Below are positions 1 to 10,687 of a stretch of DNA of 64,000 nt, piece by piece. The position numbers and the translations under genes were made by a program. The stretch is from Zarea fungicola (taxonomy: Eukaryota; Ascomycota; Sordariomycetes; Hypocreales; Cordycipitaceae). Numbering within the stretch: the stretch's first letter is position 1; the number at the start of each line of letters is the position of its first letter. Location: positions 186,001 through 250,000 of the forward strand of contig FWCC01000179.1 in the NCBI GenBank assembly GCA_900169235.1. Direction: 5' to 3'. The notes under the pieces are model-generated. The model was not told where the DNA came from, did no database searches, and saw only the letters and a list, made by a program, of their open reading frames with translations.

Positions 1-37
1 GTATTGAAGAAAGGCTGACTCGGCTATAGAGCTCAAT

Positions 38-1254
38 ATGGCCTCTGCCTTGGCACGCCGCTTTGCATATTGTCAATGCGTATGGCACATTACTCATGGC
101 GCAAAGGCATGGCCTCGCCGCCTTGCAAAGGCAGGCGCCGTAGTACCAGCAGGACAGCAGAGGACAATGCCGTTTTCAACCAACTCTATGCAGCCGGACA
201 TTGAGAAGCTACGGAGCCAGCCACCAAAGATTATTCCAGATTATCTGACACCGATGCCATCCCACCTTTTGACGACTGTACTGTCCGATCTTGAGTTCCG
301 TGGCGGGGTGGCGAATGACCCAGGAACACTATCAACCAGCGCAACAGAGTCCTCGCCTGTTATTCACAGACCAGCTTTGCCACTTCCCCAAGGCCACCAC
401 CTGGTCTACTTTCCGATTCAGACTGCACCCTCAGATCTTGCCTCTGATGGCGCCGATTTGGATCACTCTCCTGGCCCGCACTACTCCCGCCGGTTGTGGG
501 CTGGTGGAGAGGTCACCTTTCGCAGTACGGGTGACCAGGACGGGCTCGTTCTAAATGGCCAGCCGTGGACATGCACAGAAACCATCGATGATGTACGAGT
601 TAAAGGCTCTGGCGTAACCTATGGGACTGAAAAGGTGTTTGTCGATGTGTGGCGCAGATATGCCCTTGGCCATGCTTCTCGGAATGAGAATCTACCATGG
701 TCTATTGAAGAGCGACGAACGCTAGTTTTCATGAACCCTGCTGCAGTACCAGAGGCCTCGAAAACTTCATCTTCCAAGATTATAAAATGTGAGTTTGCTC
801 TACTTGACAGCTTTAGAGCCATATCCAAAACATACCTAGTTCTAACCATGATCAAACCGCACGTCTAGACCCTCATGAGGCCGCCCATAGCATCACAGTG
901 CTACCCTCCCCAGCTCACCTATTCAACTTTTCAGCGCTGACATTCAACGCACATGCCATCCACCTTGACCCCGAGTATGCGCGTTCCGTTGATGGCCATC
1001 GTGCACCGCTTGTCCACGGCCCGCTTACCCTGGCACTGATGCTGCACGCCTTAACTAGATACTCCGGCCAGTTGGTCTCCCGCTTCGTCTACCGCAACCA
1101 CGCGCCGCTCTACGTCAACGAGCCACTGACAGTCAAGTTGCGGACGGTGCCTCGGCGGAGAGACGGCGAGGCACGGACGCCTACGTGGGATGCATGGGTA
1201 GAAGGCCCAGACGGTGGACTCGCGGTCAAGGGGACTGCTACTATGTCCTCATAA
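38..1254 (+). CDS. HTD2: HTD2-like mitochondrial 3-hydroxyacyl-thioester dehydratase
   Basis: Two exons, 38-788 and 869-1254, give about 378 residues. The intron 789-868 starts GTGAGT, carries a CTAAC branch site and ends TAG, and it joins the frames in phase 1. The N-terminus is rich in Ala and Arg, which fits a mitochondrial presequence. The C-terminal exon carries the hot-dog-fold part with an HGPLTLALML segment typical of the HTD2/MaoC-like fungal family. Family knowledge: these enzymes dehydrate 3-hydroxyacyl thioesters in mitochondrial type II fatty acid synthesis, which feeds lipoic acid. The start is uncertain. ATG 38 is the first in frame, an alternative ATG lies near 167, and the gene sits at the window edge, so an upstream exon cannot be excluded. 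It is convergent with GPI13. Confidence 0.75.
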
Positions 1255-1581
1255 TACCCATTCCCTCATAAAGGTATAGCTGCAGCACAGATATCCGTAT
1301 TCAACCAATAAAGGCAGGTGATCACCGGTGGCATATTTATATATAGATCTGCAAAATAGAAATGGGTAAATTACTCCTAATGAATGCACTAACCAACAAT
1401 TTTAAGCTTGCAGCGTTGACAAGCCCCACGCCCGATAACCAAAAAAGAAACAGTATACAGAGAGTAAGGTGTTAAGGTAGTATAATTGTGAACATAAAGG
1501 ACGGATTTTAAAGAAAGACTGGCAGCTTTACTTCCAGTAAAAGCCCGAGCACAGAAACTTTTGGGAAAATGCGGCGATGAT
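1255..1581. other. Intergenic, convergent 3' ends
   Basis: This 327-bp spacer lies between the HTD2-like stop and the GPI13 stop. It is A+T-rich in the middle and presumably holds both 3' UTRs. No gene is seen in it. Confidence 0.6.
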
Positions 1582-4500
1582 TTACTCAGCCCAGCCAAAC
1601 ACTTCACTAATCGCAATCGAGTTACTCCTCACGCCTGGAAGCGTAATCAGTATCCCCAGCACGTCCACCAGCAGTAACAGGAGCGCCGCTACCATGAAAC
1701 GGGGGCTAAATACGCGGTACAGCATGAGGTGTCTCCTCAGCCAGCCCGCCCATGAGATGGTGGCAAGGGCCTCGACGGCGTAGTACGCGATGAACACGCC
1801 CAGTGCGCGGGATATGGCCTCGAGCACGCCGCGCTGCTTCGGGCCCACCTTCCAGAGCGCGATGAGAGGCAGACACGTCACGGCAAGAATCTGCGCGGCA
1901 AACGTATTGATGACCACGACGATGGGCGTCCACGGGTAGCGAATGGTGAAGAGCGGGATAAAAGCAGCGTCCCACTGGATGCTGGAGAGAACAGCCTGGT
2001 GGCCCGTTTTGAAGAAGTAAAAGTTGCCGAGGATGGCGAGCATGATTGGGCCGATTGTCTCCGTCTTGAGGTCGTTGAGGTCGAGAATCTCAAACAGCGC
2101 GAGGAGCTGCCACATCATGATCGAGAGGGCGGCGGAGCCCATGGGCTTTGTGAGGAGCAGGCATGTGCCGAGGACGCTGATGGGGAGGAGCAGGTAGCGC
2201 GCCCCGAGGGCGTTTGCGTAGCCCATGATGGCGATGCGACGACTGCCTGCCTCCTGGGTGGGAACAATGGCGACGGAGGGGGGAGCCCAGACAAAGGCAG
2301 TCGTGCCCGCGACAACGGTGATGGCGAGGGTGAGCTGCGCAATGTACACACCAGCCGTTTTCAGTGCCACCTCGGGGAGATGGCCCGCAAGCCATTTCCC
2401 GTTGTCGGCCGCGTCCACAAGCCAATATACGGCCGAGAGGAGAAGGCTGACGCGGAAGACGGTGCCGATCCACATCGGTGCAAGGCCTTCGTATGATTTT
2501 GTGGGCGTGAGGAACGATTTGATTAGGATAGGCAGGCCGACGAAGCCGAGAAATGGAAGAATGACTTGCCAGGGCGCCGAGGTAGACGAGGCAGACGAGC
2601 TATAGTATGTGGATTCGCAGTACGGCATCTGCTCCTCACGGCAGAGTTTTGAATATGAGGCAAGGCGGCCGAGTATGAGAAAAACAACAGAGTGGTAAAT
2701 GCCCATGTAGCGGTCGACGCGGGACGAGTTGATGCGGAATGAGGAGACAAGTACCGCGAAGCCGAATGTGGTGAGAAAGAAGAGCAAGATCGAGTCCTCC
2801 CAGATTGTGTACGAGTTGGATGCGAAGCCGAGTGAGTGACTGACAGTGAAAACAGCGGCGAGCCACCCCCAGAAGGTAGTGGGGAGTATGTTGCGAAGCG
2901 TCTTACCCGAGGCGTAGAGGGCTGTGCCAGCGCTGGCGACCATGATGGTAGCGATGAGAGTTGCGAGGCGATCCAGTGACTGGCCGCCCACGTAAACGGA
3001 AGCACCTGTCAGGACGACAAGGACGATGAGTACTCGCGGATCGCGGGCCCAGCTCAGGATATTGGCGTGAACGAATTGGTCTGGGTGTTCGGGCTCTTCC
3101 TCTTGCTTTTTCTGGCCGTCGGCAGTTTCTCCGGCGAGCTGCTCGAGCTTCGTCTCCGCGTAGTCAAGCTCGGCATTGTTGAGGACAACATACTCGTCGT
3201 CTTCAGTGCGGGAGGAATACATAACGAGGACGAGTAGGCCAATGGCTGTGACAAAGACACCCATCCCCATGCGCGGAACGTCGAAACGAGCCCACAGATC
3301 CTTGCAAACGCGCAGATTGCGCTCTTGATATGTCGACAAGGCATTATAAAGACCACGGCCGGATAGGCCACCCTTGGTAGCAGCCTTCCATAGCGCCGCG
3401 GGGCTGCCTTGCTCGGTTCCGGGCGTGATGCCCCGCGTCTCAAAATACAGCTTTTGGTAGCGCTCGATACCAGCAGAGGCGACTCGGGACACGGCCGCCA
3501 GATTCGCCCAATCGTTACCACGGGGACCGGCAAAAGCTTCCTCGATGGGCTTACCTAGGTTGTTGAAGGGGATAGGGATGCCAAGAAGAAGTGCGAGCGA
3601 AGGAACAAGGTCGATCTGGTTAACAGGTCTTATCTTGGCATTGGGAGGCGGCACGACGTGTTCGGGTTCTGTGCGGCCAAAGATGGGCCGCTTAGTGTAC
3701 ATCCAGAGCGCAGCCTCGACCTCGTCGTCACTTTCACCGCCATGGTCGCCCTTGCTATCCATGCCATGGTCACCCATGACTATGAGAAGGGTGTCATCGT
3801 CAATTTGGGACACAACCTTTCGAACAAATGCATCCATTTGCTGTAGCTTAGACCTCATGGCAGGGTGCTCGGGACCATAACGGTGACCAGCATGGTCGAC
3901 GCCAAGGCAATGACCGATGAGCAGGTCCCACTGACCTTTGGATTTGGGCTCGAGCAGTGGGAAAATGTGCTCAGTGACACCATTGTCGACGGTGTGCAGA
4001 TCCCAGACATCAAAGCTGTCGTACGCTTTGCTGATGTTGGCCTCAAAATAGCCAGGGAAGAGACTCCACCAAGTGTCATCGCCAATCTGCGCCACCTTTT
4101 TGCCATTGTTCTTGAGCTGCATCAGGAGGTTGTCCTCATCAATAGCGTCACCTCCAAAGTTGCTGCCAAGGTCTACAAAAGTGGGCAGCGTGCCGGTAGT
4201 GAGGCCCTTGAGACGCTGTAGTGTGGCCGTCGGAGGGTCCGCGATGAAGGGTCGCAGGAAGGCGTTCTGGGGCGACTCGACGGCCATTTCGTGGAGGACG
4301 GGGAAAGCATTGTGGAATGCGTGTGGACTGTCGGCGGCATGGGGAACAGTGAAGTCGTATCGAAGCGCATCAATCAAGATGATGACGGCACGGTCAAAGG
4401 TCTTTGGGTGCCAGCATCCCTCCTCCGGGTTGAGCAAGGCCTTTGTGCCGTCAATAGGCGGCATATCGCAGGTCGACTTCTCATGTAGCACCAGCCTGGT

Positions 4501-4794
4501 AAGTAGAAAGCCGCTGGTGAATAGCCAGAGCCCAATGGCGTGAACAACAAGCATCCAGGCCCAAAAGGCAACTGTCCACCACCAGCGCCTCTCGTAGCGC
4601 TTCTGCCGCAACTTGTTGGCCTGTTCGCGCTGTTTCTGTAGGGCATCGGCTCGTTCGCGTTCACTGGAGAAACCTTCGCGTGCCGCCTGGGCATCGGCGG
4701 CATCTTTAGCCCTTTTCGCCTTTTCCCAATCGGCGGCAATGGTCTTGTAGTCTGGGAGGGGTGGCCCCTTGGCCTTTGGTCCGCGTTGCGACAT
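1582..4794 (-). CDS. GPI13: GPI ethanolamine phosphate transferase 3 (Gpi13/PIG-O)
   Basis: A single exon of 1070 residues. A charged cytosolic N-terminus (about 1-70, Lys/Arg/Glu-rich) precedes the first membrane segment near 72-103. The lumenal alkaline-phosphatase-like domain covers about 130-400. Metal and catalytic signatures are visible: ILIDALRYDF at 139-148, GLTTGT near 197-202, GVDHAGHRYGPEH at 298-310 and GDHGMDSKGDHGG at 341-353. Many hydrophobic segments follow from about 500 to the end. Family knowledge: the enzyme adds phosphoethanolamine to the third mannose of the GPI precursor in the ER, the group later used to attach protein. The length is close to the yeast enzyme and no intron is needed. 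It is divergent from the HET-domain gene. Confidence 0.95.
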   Translation of the reverse strand: MSQRGPKAKGPPLPDYKTIAADWEKAKRAKDAADAQAAREGFSSERERADALQKQREQANKLRQKRYERRWWWTVAFWAWMLVVHAIGLWLFTSGFLLTRLVLHEKSTCDMPPIDGTKALLNPEEGCWHPKTFDRAVIILIDALRYDFTVPHAADSPHAFHNAFPVLHEMAVESPQNAFLRPFIADPPTATLQRLKGLTTGTLPTFVDLGSNFGGDAIDEDNLLMQLKNNGKKVAQIGDDTWWSLFPGYFEANISKAYDSFDVWDLHTVDNGVTEHIFPLLEPKSKGQWDLLIGHCLGVDHAGHRYGPEHPAMRSKLQQMDAFVRKVVSQIDDDTLLIVMGDHGMDSKGDHGGESDDEVEAALWMYTKRPIFGRTEPEHVVPPPNAKIRPVNQIDLVPSLALLLGIPIPFNNLGKPIEEAFAGPRGNDWANLAAVSRVASAGIERYQKLYFETRGITPGTEQGSPAALWKAATKGGLSGRGLYNALSTYQERNLRVCKDLWARFDVPRMGMGVFVTAIGLLVLVMYSSRTEDDEYVVLNNAELDYAETKLEQLAGETADGQKKQEEEPEHPDQFVHANILSWARDPRVLIVLVVLTGASVYVGGQSLDRLATLIATIMVASAGTALYASGKTLRNILPTTFWGWLAAVFTVSHSLGFASNSYTIWEDSILLFFLTTFGFAVLVSSFRINSSRVDRYMGIYHSVVFLILGRLASYSKLCREEQMPYCESTYYSSSASSTSAPWQVILPFLGFVGLPILIKSFLTPTKSYEGLAPMWIGTVFRVSLLLSAVYWLVDAADNGKWLAGHLPEVALKTAGVYIAQLTLAITVVAGTTAFVWAPPSVAIVPTQEAGSRRIAIMGYANALGARYLLLPISVLGTCLLLTKPMGSAALSIMMWQLLALFEILDLNDLKTETIGPIMLAILGNFYFFKTGHQAVLSSIQWDAAFIPLFTIRYPWTPIVVVINTFAAQILAVTCLPLIALWKVGPKQRGVLEAISRALGVFIAYYAVEALATISWAGWLRRHLMLYRVFSPRFMVAALLLLLVDVLGILITLPGVRSNSIAISEVFGWAE

Positions 4795-5876
4795 GGTGAT
4801 GCTGAGCTTCGGTACTGTGCTATGACTGAGCGGCGGCCATTGATTGTACGTCTATCCCAAAATGGCCGTCTTGCTATCGTCTCTTTTATGACGCAACGGG
4901 CGCGACATGCACATAAAGTCGTAACCCGGTGCAGAAATCTTTGGTCTTCAAATTTCGATAGCCAGAGAGAGGCGTGGAACCGCGTTTTAGATCGAGGTCC
5001 CCACCTTATTAGACAACCGAGTAATCCTGCATCTCTTGGCTTCCTTGCTTCCCTACTGATACTGAGTGGAATCCACTGGCGAGTACCATTCCTTTTGCTC
5101 CTTCTACGTGTTTTTTTTTAAATAAAAAAAAAGAAAAGAGAAAAGAAAAGAAAAAACAATCTACCGTGGTTGAGAATTTGTTTTCGTAACCAACAGTGTG
5201 TGGTCGGCTGCAGTGTTGCTAGTAGTCGGCAAGCTGGTCGCTGCCAAGCCAGTAAAACTGGGCTTTGTATTCCAAAATCGCGAGCCGACTTTCAATAAAC
5301 TTCTCTTTCCGACACCTACATGGAGCCGGCATTCTCTACCAGGCACTGCAATTTCATCTTGCATTGTTGATCAATATGAAGCGATGAGGCGCCAAGTATC
5401 ATGGCAAAGGGTGCTGCTGTCCATGATTTGAACTGAAATTGCTGGGAGTTGACAAGTCTACCTTTAACTTGCTTATAGTTTCCCGTTTGAATCATGATGG
5501 ACAAAATAGCATCATGCTCGCCATTATCTGGCGAATGACATTGTGCTGTCTGAAATCATTTACACCTCCGGTTCTCGCCCTCTAGCCCTTCAAGCAACAG
5601 CGATATCGTTCTAACCGCTATATGCACCGGTCCGCGGAAAACCGGCACCTTCAGCTCAGCTGAACGGCCTCCAACATTAGCTTGGGGTCTCAAGATGCAG
5701 TCTTGAATGAGTTAAAATGCTCTTACAGCTGCACCTGGCCATGCTTCTTTTTACGAGTGTGTAATAAGTATACTTCAGTAGCCAGCCCGAAATGCAAACC
5801 TTGTCAACGCTCACCACGGTTATGAGGTGATCGCGAAAATCATTGTGGACACGAACAATAAACGATCTTGATCGGC
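4795..5876. other. Divergent intergenic region GPI13/HET gene
   Basis: This 1.08-kb spacer should hold the promoters of both flanking genes. A purine-rich A/G tract lies around 5121-5157. No supported coding exon or RNA gene is seen. Confidence 0.5.
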
Positions 5877-7823
5877 ATGGAGACTACGCAGGGGTTGAGG
5901 ATGGAAAACCAAGACATTCTATACATGCATACCGGGCTGCAGCCGGGTTTTATTCGTGTACTTGAGCTTCAGCCAGCGACTTCTACTGATTCGGGCTTGG
6001 CTTGTCACCTCACGGCGCAAAGAATTGGCGATACACCGTACGAGGCACTATCTTACGTCTGGGGCAAACCAACCGTCTTTCAAAGTATGATTTGGTGCAA
6101 AGACATGGATGGCCATGGCACGGGGGAGGGGGTAATGCATATTGGTGCAAACCTAGCTACTGCACTGCTGGCTTATCGTCTCCCAGATGCCGCTCGGAGA
6201 TTATGGGTCGATGCCATCTGCATCCAGCAGGAGGATCTTGACGAGCGTCTGTCACAGGTGCGCATGATGGGCGATATCTTCCGCAATGCCACACAAGTCC
6301 TATGCTGGCTCGGTGCATTCCAGGAGCCCAAGACACACGAGGCACTGGCAAAAACCGCGATAAAGCTCCTGCGCGAATTCAACAAAGACCAGCAGTTTCA
6401 CTTGCAACAAATCCAAACTTGCCTGCATAGGACAGGCAAGGGAATAGACAGCACGACAGACATTGCTACAGCTCCCAACCACGACCAGCCACTGCTAGAC
6501 TCATGGCACGCCATCAAGGTATTCTTCGACTGCGAGTACTTTCACCGGGCCTGGATCATCCAGGAAATTGGCCTCGCCCGCCAAGCCTGGATATCCTGGG
6601 GCCGCCGCGACATTTGCATTGACTGGACCGAAATCGCCACATTTGTTCTCTTCCTGGACGACAACGGCGCCTCCGTCATCAACGCCCTCGACCTCAAATC
6701 CTGGGTTTGCAATCATATCAACCTCGTCTGGTCCAACAACGCCGACGGCACTCCGATATATGACTTTACCGAGGTCCTGCACTGGGCACGCGTGCATTTG
6801 TCCACGGACCCGCGTGATTTTGTCTACTCGCTGCTGGGTCATCCAAGCGCCGTGGTGGACGGCACGCGGCTGATTGAGCCAGTGTATTCCATCTCGACGA
6901 GAGAGGTATATACAAATCTTGTCGTGAACACGGTGCAGAGGACGAGGAGTCTACACATGCTGGCGTTTGTGGATCATGGCGAGGAGAAGAATGCGCTGCG
7001 TCTGCCGACCTGGGTGCCGGATTGGCATGCGCTGAATCTGGTTGCGCCGCTGCGGTGTCCGACGCGAGCATCCACACCGAAATACAACGACGTGAGCATT
7101 GACACGGATGGTAGTGGTGGAGGGCAGGAGAATCCTACGCTGCACTGTCGTGGGGTAGTCGTCAGTGACATACGGGCGTTTTCGAGCATGATTAGCCCAA
7201 AGGAGCTCGCTGTCACGGATTACGCAGCCGAGATGAAGAAGACTATCCCGTTCCTGGCGGATCATCTGTATGAGACACTCGTTTCGACCCAGGACGCAGT
7301 GACGAGACCTAGCGCCGCCGAGTTCATTGCTGCCCTGAGCTTCATCCTCACTGGAGCGCACCGAGGCACCGCGCACGCGGCTTCTGGCGATGCACGGCAG
7401 AAGCAACAGGCGGACTGCGCCGCGCACATTGTCAAAGCAGAAGCCTTGCGTGCTGGGTCGTCAACGGCCCAGGCGGGTCCATTTTTTCACTCCATGACGG
7501 AAGAAGAAAGGGCCTACGTACATGTGCTGGCATCAGACGGCTCTGCGACACAAATCGTGCAGGATATGACGTGGACGTCCATGTGTCGGCGTGTCTTCAT
7601 CACCACCAGCGGCCATCTTGGTCTCGGCCCGCGCATCATTGCACAGGGCGATGTCGTCGCCATCGTTCCAGGTTCGAAGTATCCCCTGGTACTTCGAGGG
7701 ATGAGCGATGCCAAAGATACGCATGAACTCGTGGGGGCTGCGTTGCTCTGCGGCTTCATGGACAACCAAGTTGAAACTGCATCTCCCGGAAACTTCACAG
7801 AGCAAGAATTTTGTCTCGTATGA
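5877..7823 (+). CDS. Heterokaryon incompatibility (HET) domain protein
   Basis: A single exon of 648 residues. I start at ATG 5877; the frame is open slightly upstream but without another ATG. The HET domain covers roughly residues 55-240. Its hallmark blocks are YEALSYVWG at 55-63, LWVDAICIQQEDLDER at 109-124 and the RNATQVLCWLG stretch near 136-146. The remaining 400 residues show no repeat (no WD40, ankyrin or NACHT) that I can recognise. Family knowledge: HET-domain proteins are an expanded, fast-evolving fungal family, and some trigger cell death on fusion with a non-self partner. Most, probably including this one, have no assigned partner. It is convergent with the cytochrome b561 gene, 300 bp away. 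Confidence 0.9.
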   Translation: METTQGLRMENQDILYMHTGLQPGFIRVLELQPATSTDSGLACHLTAQRIGDTPYEALSYVWGKPTVFQSMIWCKDMDGHGTGEGVMHIGANLATALLAYRLPDAARRLWVDAICIQQEDLDERLSQVRMMGDIFRNATQVLCWLGAFQEPKTHEALAKTAIKLLREFNKDQQFHLQQIQTCLHRTGKGIDSTTDIATAPNHDQPLLDSWHAIKVFFDCEYFHRAWIIQEIGLARQAWISWGRRDICIDWTEIATFVLFLDDNGASVINALDLKSWVCNHINLVWSNNADGTPIYDFTEVLHWARVHLSTDPRDFVYSLLGHPSAVVDGTRLIEPVYSISTREVYTNLVVNTVQRTRSLHMLAFVDHGEEKNALRLPTWVPDWHALNLVAPLRCPTRASTPKYNDVSIDTDGSGGGQENPTLHCRGVVVSDIRAFSSMISPKELAVTDYAAEMKKTIPFLADHLYETLVSTQDAVTRPSAAEFIAALSFILTGAHRGTAHAASGDARQKQQADCAAHIVKAEALRAGSSTAQAGPFFHSMTEEERAYVHVLASDGSATQIVQDMTWTSMCRRVFITTSGHLGLGPRIIAQGDVVAIVPGSKYPLVLRGMSDAKDTHELVGAALLCGFMDNQVETASPGNFTEQEFCLV

Positions 7824-8123
7824 CTATGGCTACATATTGTCTGGGAAAAGTAAAAGAAAAATGTTGTTGCATTGCATTTTCGTTTCATTGTTAAATATTC
7901 CCAGCGATTTTCTAAATACACCCGTGATTTCTTTCCTCTCTAATTAAACGCCATTGCCACCACCCCATCCACATGAGCTCAGTGTGTACTAGAATCATTC
8001 AGATCCAAAAGATGCTATATAAAACATATTGACACATTCATCATGAACTTTGGGTTAGTCATAAGAAGTTTTCCCAGTCCAATACCATGAAATTCTAAAT
8101 ACAATAATAAGCAAAGAAATTCA
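7824..8123. other. Short convergent spacer
   Basis: This 300-bp A+T-rich spacer lies between two 3' ends. It presumably contains both polyadenylation regions. No gene is seen. Confidence 0.5.
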
Positions 8124-10687
8124 TCAATCAAACATGTCAACGCCAGATGGCCTTGCAGAGCCACTGCCTCTTCTTCTCTCTTGTCGTCGACGGCGTCTAT
8201 TATCTGTTGCGGTGGATTCGTTGCCCTTGTCACCGTCGCTGGGCGCCGGCGCGCCCATGCCACTCCAGGTCCCGTGGGTGCCCTGGCTGCCCAGACTAGA
8301 GACAGTTTGGCCGTGAGCGGGCGTAGATCCTGAAGGGCCTGCTCCCCCAGAGTAGTACGCGGAATCCTTAGCTCGCCGTCCCCGAGCAAATTGAGGATTG
8401 GGGGGTGACAGTGGTGCAAGCTGGTCTTCCTCCTCTACTCGTCGCTCTGCTTCCCGCTCCGTCGTCGCACGAGAGCTCGACGCCCTGCGATATCCACGCC
8501 CATTGCTGGGAGACTCGATTCCGGATAGGCTGCTCTCCGAATCACGGCGTCCTCTTGCAGCCATGGCTTCTTCCTCAGTAAGTCGCCTCAGAGTAACATT
8601 CCGGTCACGGTCATCATGGACCTTGACCTTGACACTAACAGGCTGGCTATTTGGCGACGCATATCGGTCCCTTTCACGGTCTGTGTCACCACGATAGCTT
8701 CTGTCTTCCTGCGCCGCCAAAGAACTAGCACGAGCGGCAGCGGCAGCGGCAGCACGCTCCCCGGCTCTGCGACGTCGTTCAGAGGGCCGTCTCTGTGGCG
8801 GTGATGCATTTGTTGACACAAAGGAGGTGTCCATGGCAGAATGCAATACTCCTTCTGGATCTGGCGGCATGGATGGCATAGAGATTGAATCTGCCTCGTG
8901 TCGGCTTTCAGATCTTGGTGGCCGAGACGGCATAGGCACAGGAGCTATCGATTCGGATTCTGCGGGATGCCCAGCCCGTGGCGGAGGACCAATGGATGAT
9001 TCTGTAAACTCACTCAAGCTAGTTGCGGTCCCGTATGGTGCGCCATACCCTGTTTGGCGACGAGCAGGCGGCGGCCGGCGAGAGTCCCTCGTCGGAGAAG
9101 GATAACCATCGCCGGTGAACCGTGATACACTGGTTCCGGATCTCATATCCTCTTCATCGCGGATTCTATCATTCTGCTTCTTATTTCGCCTGTCTGCCAT
9201 CTTCTTTGCAATCCAACCCATACCAAGCCCGCCAAGTATACCTTTTGCGAAGCCGCCCCCGCCGCCCCCGCCGCCATCGCCTCGTCCAGGTGTTTCGCCG
9301 GGTCTTCTTTGCGACGGGCTAACGTAGGACGAGTATTCTGAATCATCGTAGTCATGCCGCGGTGGGCGAGATGACTGAGGTGGCGTCATGGGTCTTCCAG
9401 TATCCCCTGTTCTCGTCGTGCGAGTATTGGTAGGGTAAGCCGAGGGCGGCAGTGAAGAAGCTTCAGTATAACCCCTTGTGAGCTCACTGCTGTAATCGCT
9501 TCTCGCACCACGTCCACTACGGTGGCGCCGTGGTGTTTCCGTGGATACTGCAGAATACTCATCGTCTCTGTTGTTTCTCTTCTTCATTAGGTTGGCAGCC
9601 AGACCCCCAGCCCCAAGCGCGGCAGCAGCACCGCCAAGGAGCTTTAGAAACCCGCCACCGCTGCTCTTTCGCTGAGGAGCCTCGGAATACTTGTCATCGT
9701 AGAATCTTTCGGAATGGCCGTGAGATGGAAGCACATCGGTGCGGGTTCGGTAGGAAGATGGCGATCGGCTTCGTTCCCGCTCTTGTTCCTTCTTCTTGCG
9801 ATTACGCAGGAGTGCCCACAGCCCAGCTCCTGCAGCAAGTGGACCAAGCCACTTAAGCTTACTATTGTGGTCTGGTTTGTGGTCTGATATGTACTCAGAT
9901 TCCGTTAGTCGCGTTCTGCCCCCCTCAGATCTAGCGCCACCTCCAGTATAATAATCGCGATGTCCCGCCTGACGGTAGCTGAAAATGAAATACAGGAGAA
10001 CGAGAAATGCCATCCAAACTGCGTAGAGGATGAAGAGGTACTTGGGCGATCCGTACAAGGTCATGCCAAGAGGTATCTGAACAATACCTAGAATTCCAAT
10101 GGTTCGTCCAGACCATTGATGGATCATTATTCGCAGGGAGCGTGATTTCGTGATGTGTCGCACCAAGCGACCGCCAATGAGCTGGAGGACGAACAGCACA
10201 AAAATGGCAACACCAATGCCATGGTGAGGATTGGTCAGGTTTCTGCTTGGGCCGACGGCAAAGAACCCCAGAATGAAAATAACGAGTAGCATGAGACTGG
10301 CCAGAACTTGTAGTTGGCCATGATAGGTGACGGCGCGGCCAGGATTTCTGTCGTAAAATCGCACAATCATGACTGAAAATGGAATGATAAGTAGAAAAGT
10401 GAGAGCAGCCATTACGGCATGCGCCAGAATGATGCTGTGGTAGCCCGCCAAGGTCGAGAACCGATTGCCCATGCCTAAAAGCGCAAGTTAGTACGTGCTT
10501 GGAGGGCATAACATCGTCCACATTTCATACCATTGTAACGCATGGTCTCGAAGTTGACGCCTTGGAGATTGGGAAGTAAAAATGTATTCTTGGAGAAAAC
10601 CCAGGTGCCGTCTCCCACGGTCATTGTGTCGGAGGAGTAGCTGGCGGCCCCGGGAGCGGACAGCTCCCCGTCTGGTGTCGGCGCCAT
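8124..10687 (-). CDS. Cytochrome b561/ferric-reductase-like membrane protein with long disordered basic tail
   Basis: Exons 10687-10531 and 10474-8124 are joined by a 56-nt intron with a GTATGA donor, a perfect TACTAAC branch and a TTTTAG acceptor. The product is about 835 residues. An N-terminal extracytoplasmic-looking stretch precedes five hydrophobic segments between about 66 and 222. His residues at about 65, 71, 104, 136/137, 159 and 171 could ligate haem, as in cytochrome b561. The remaining 600 residues are polar, rich in Ser, Arg and Pro, and hold a run of Gly and three short Gly-rich hydrophobic segments, each followed by a basic cluster. Family knowledge: b561 proteins move electrons across membranes; the donor and acceptor here are unknown. 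The start is uncertain: in-frame codons upstream of ATG 10687 read like a signal peptide but have no ATG. Confidence 0.8.
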
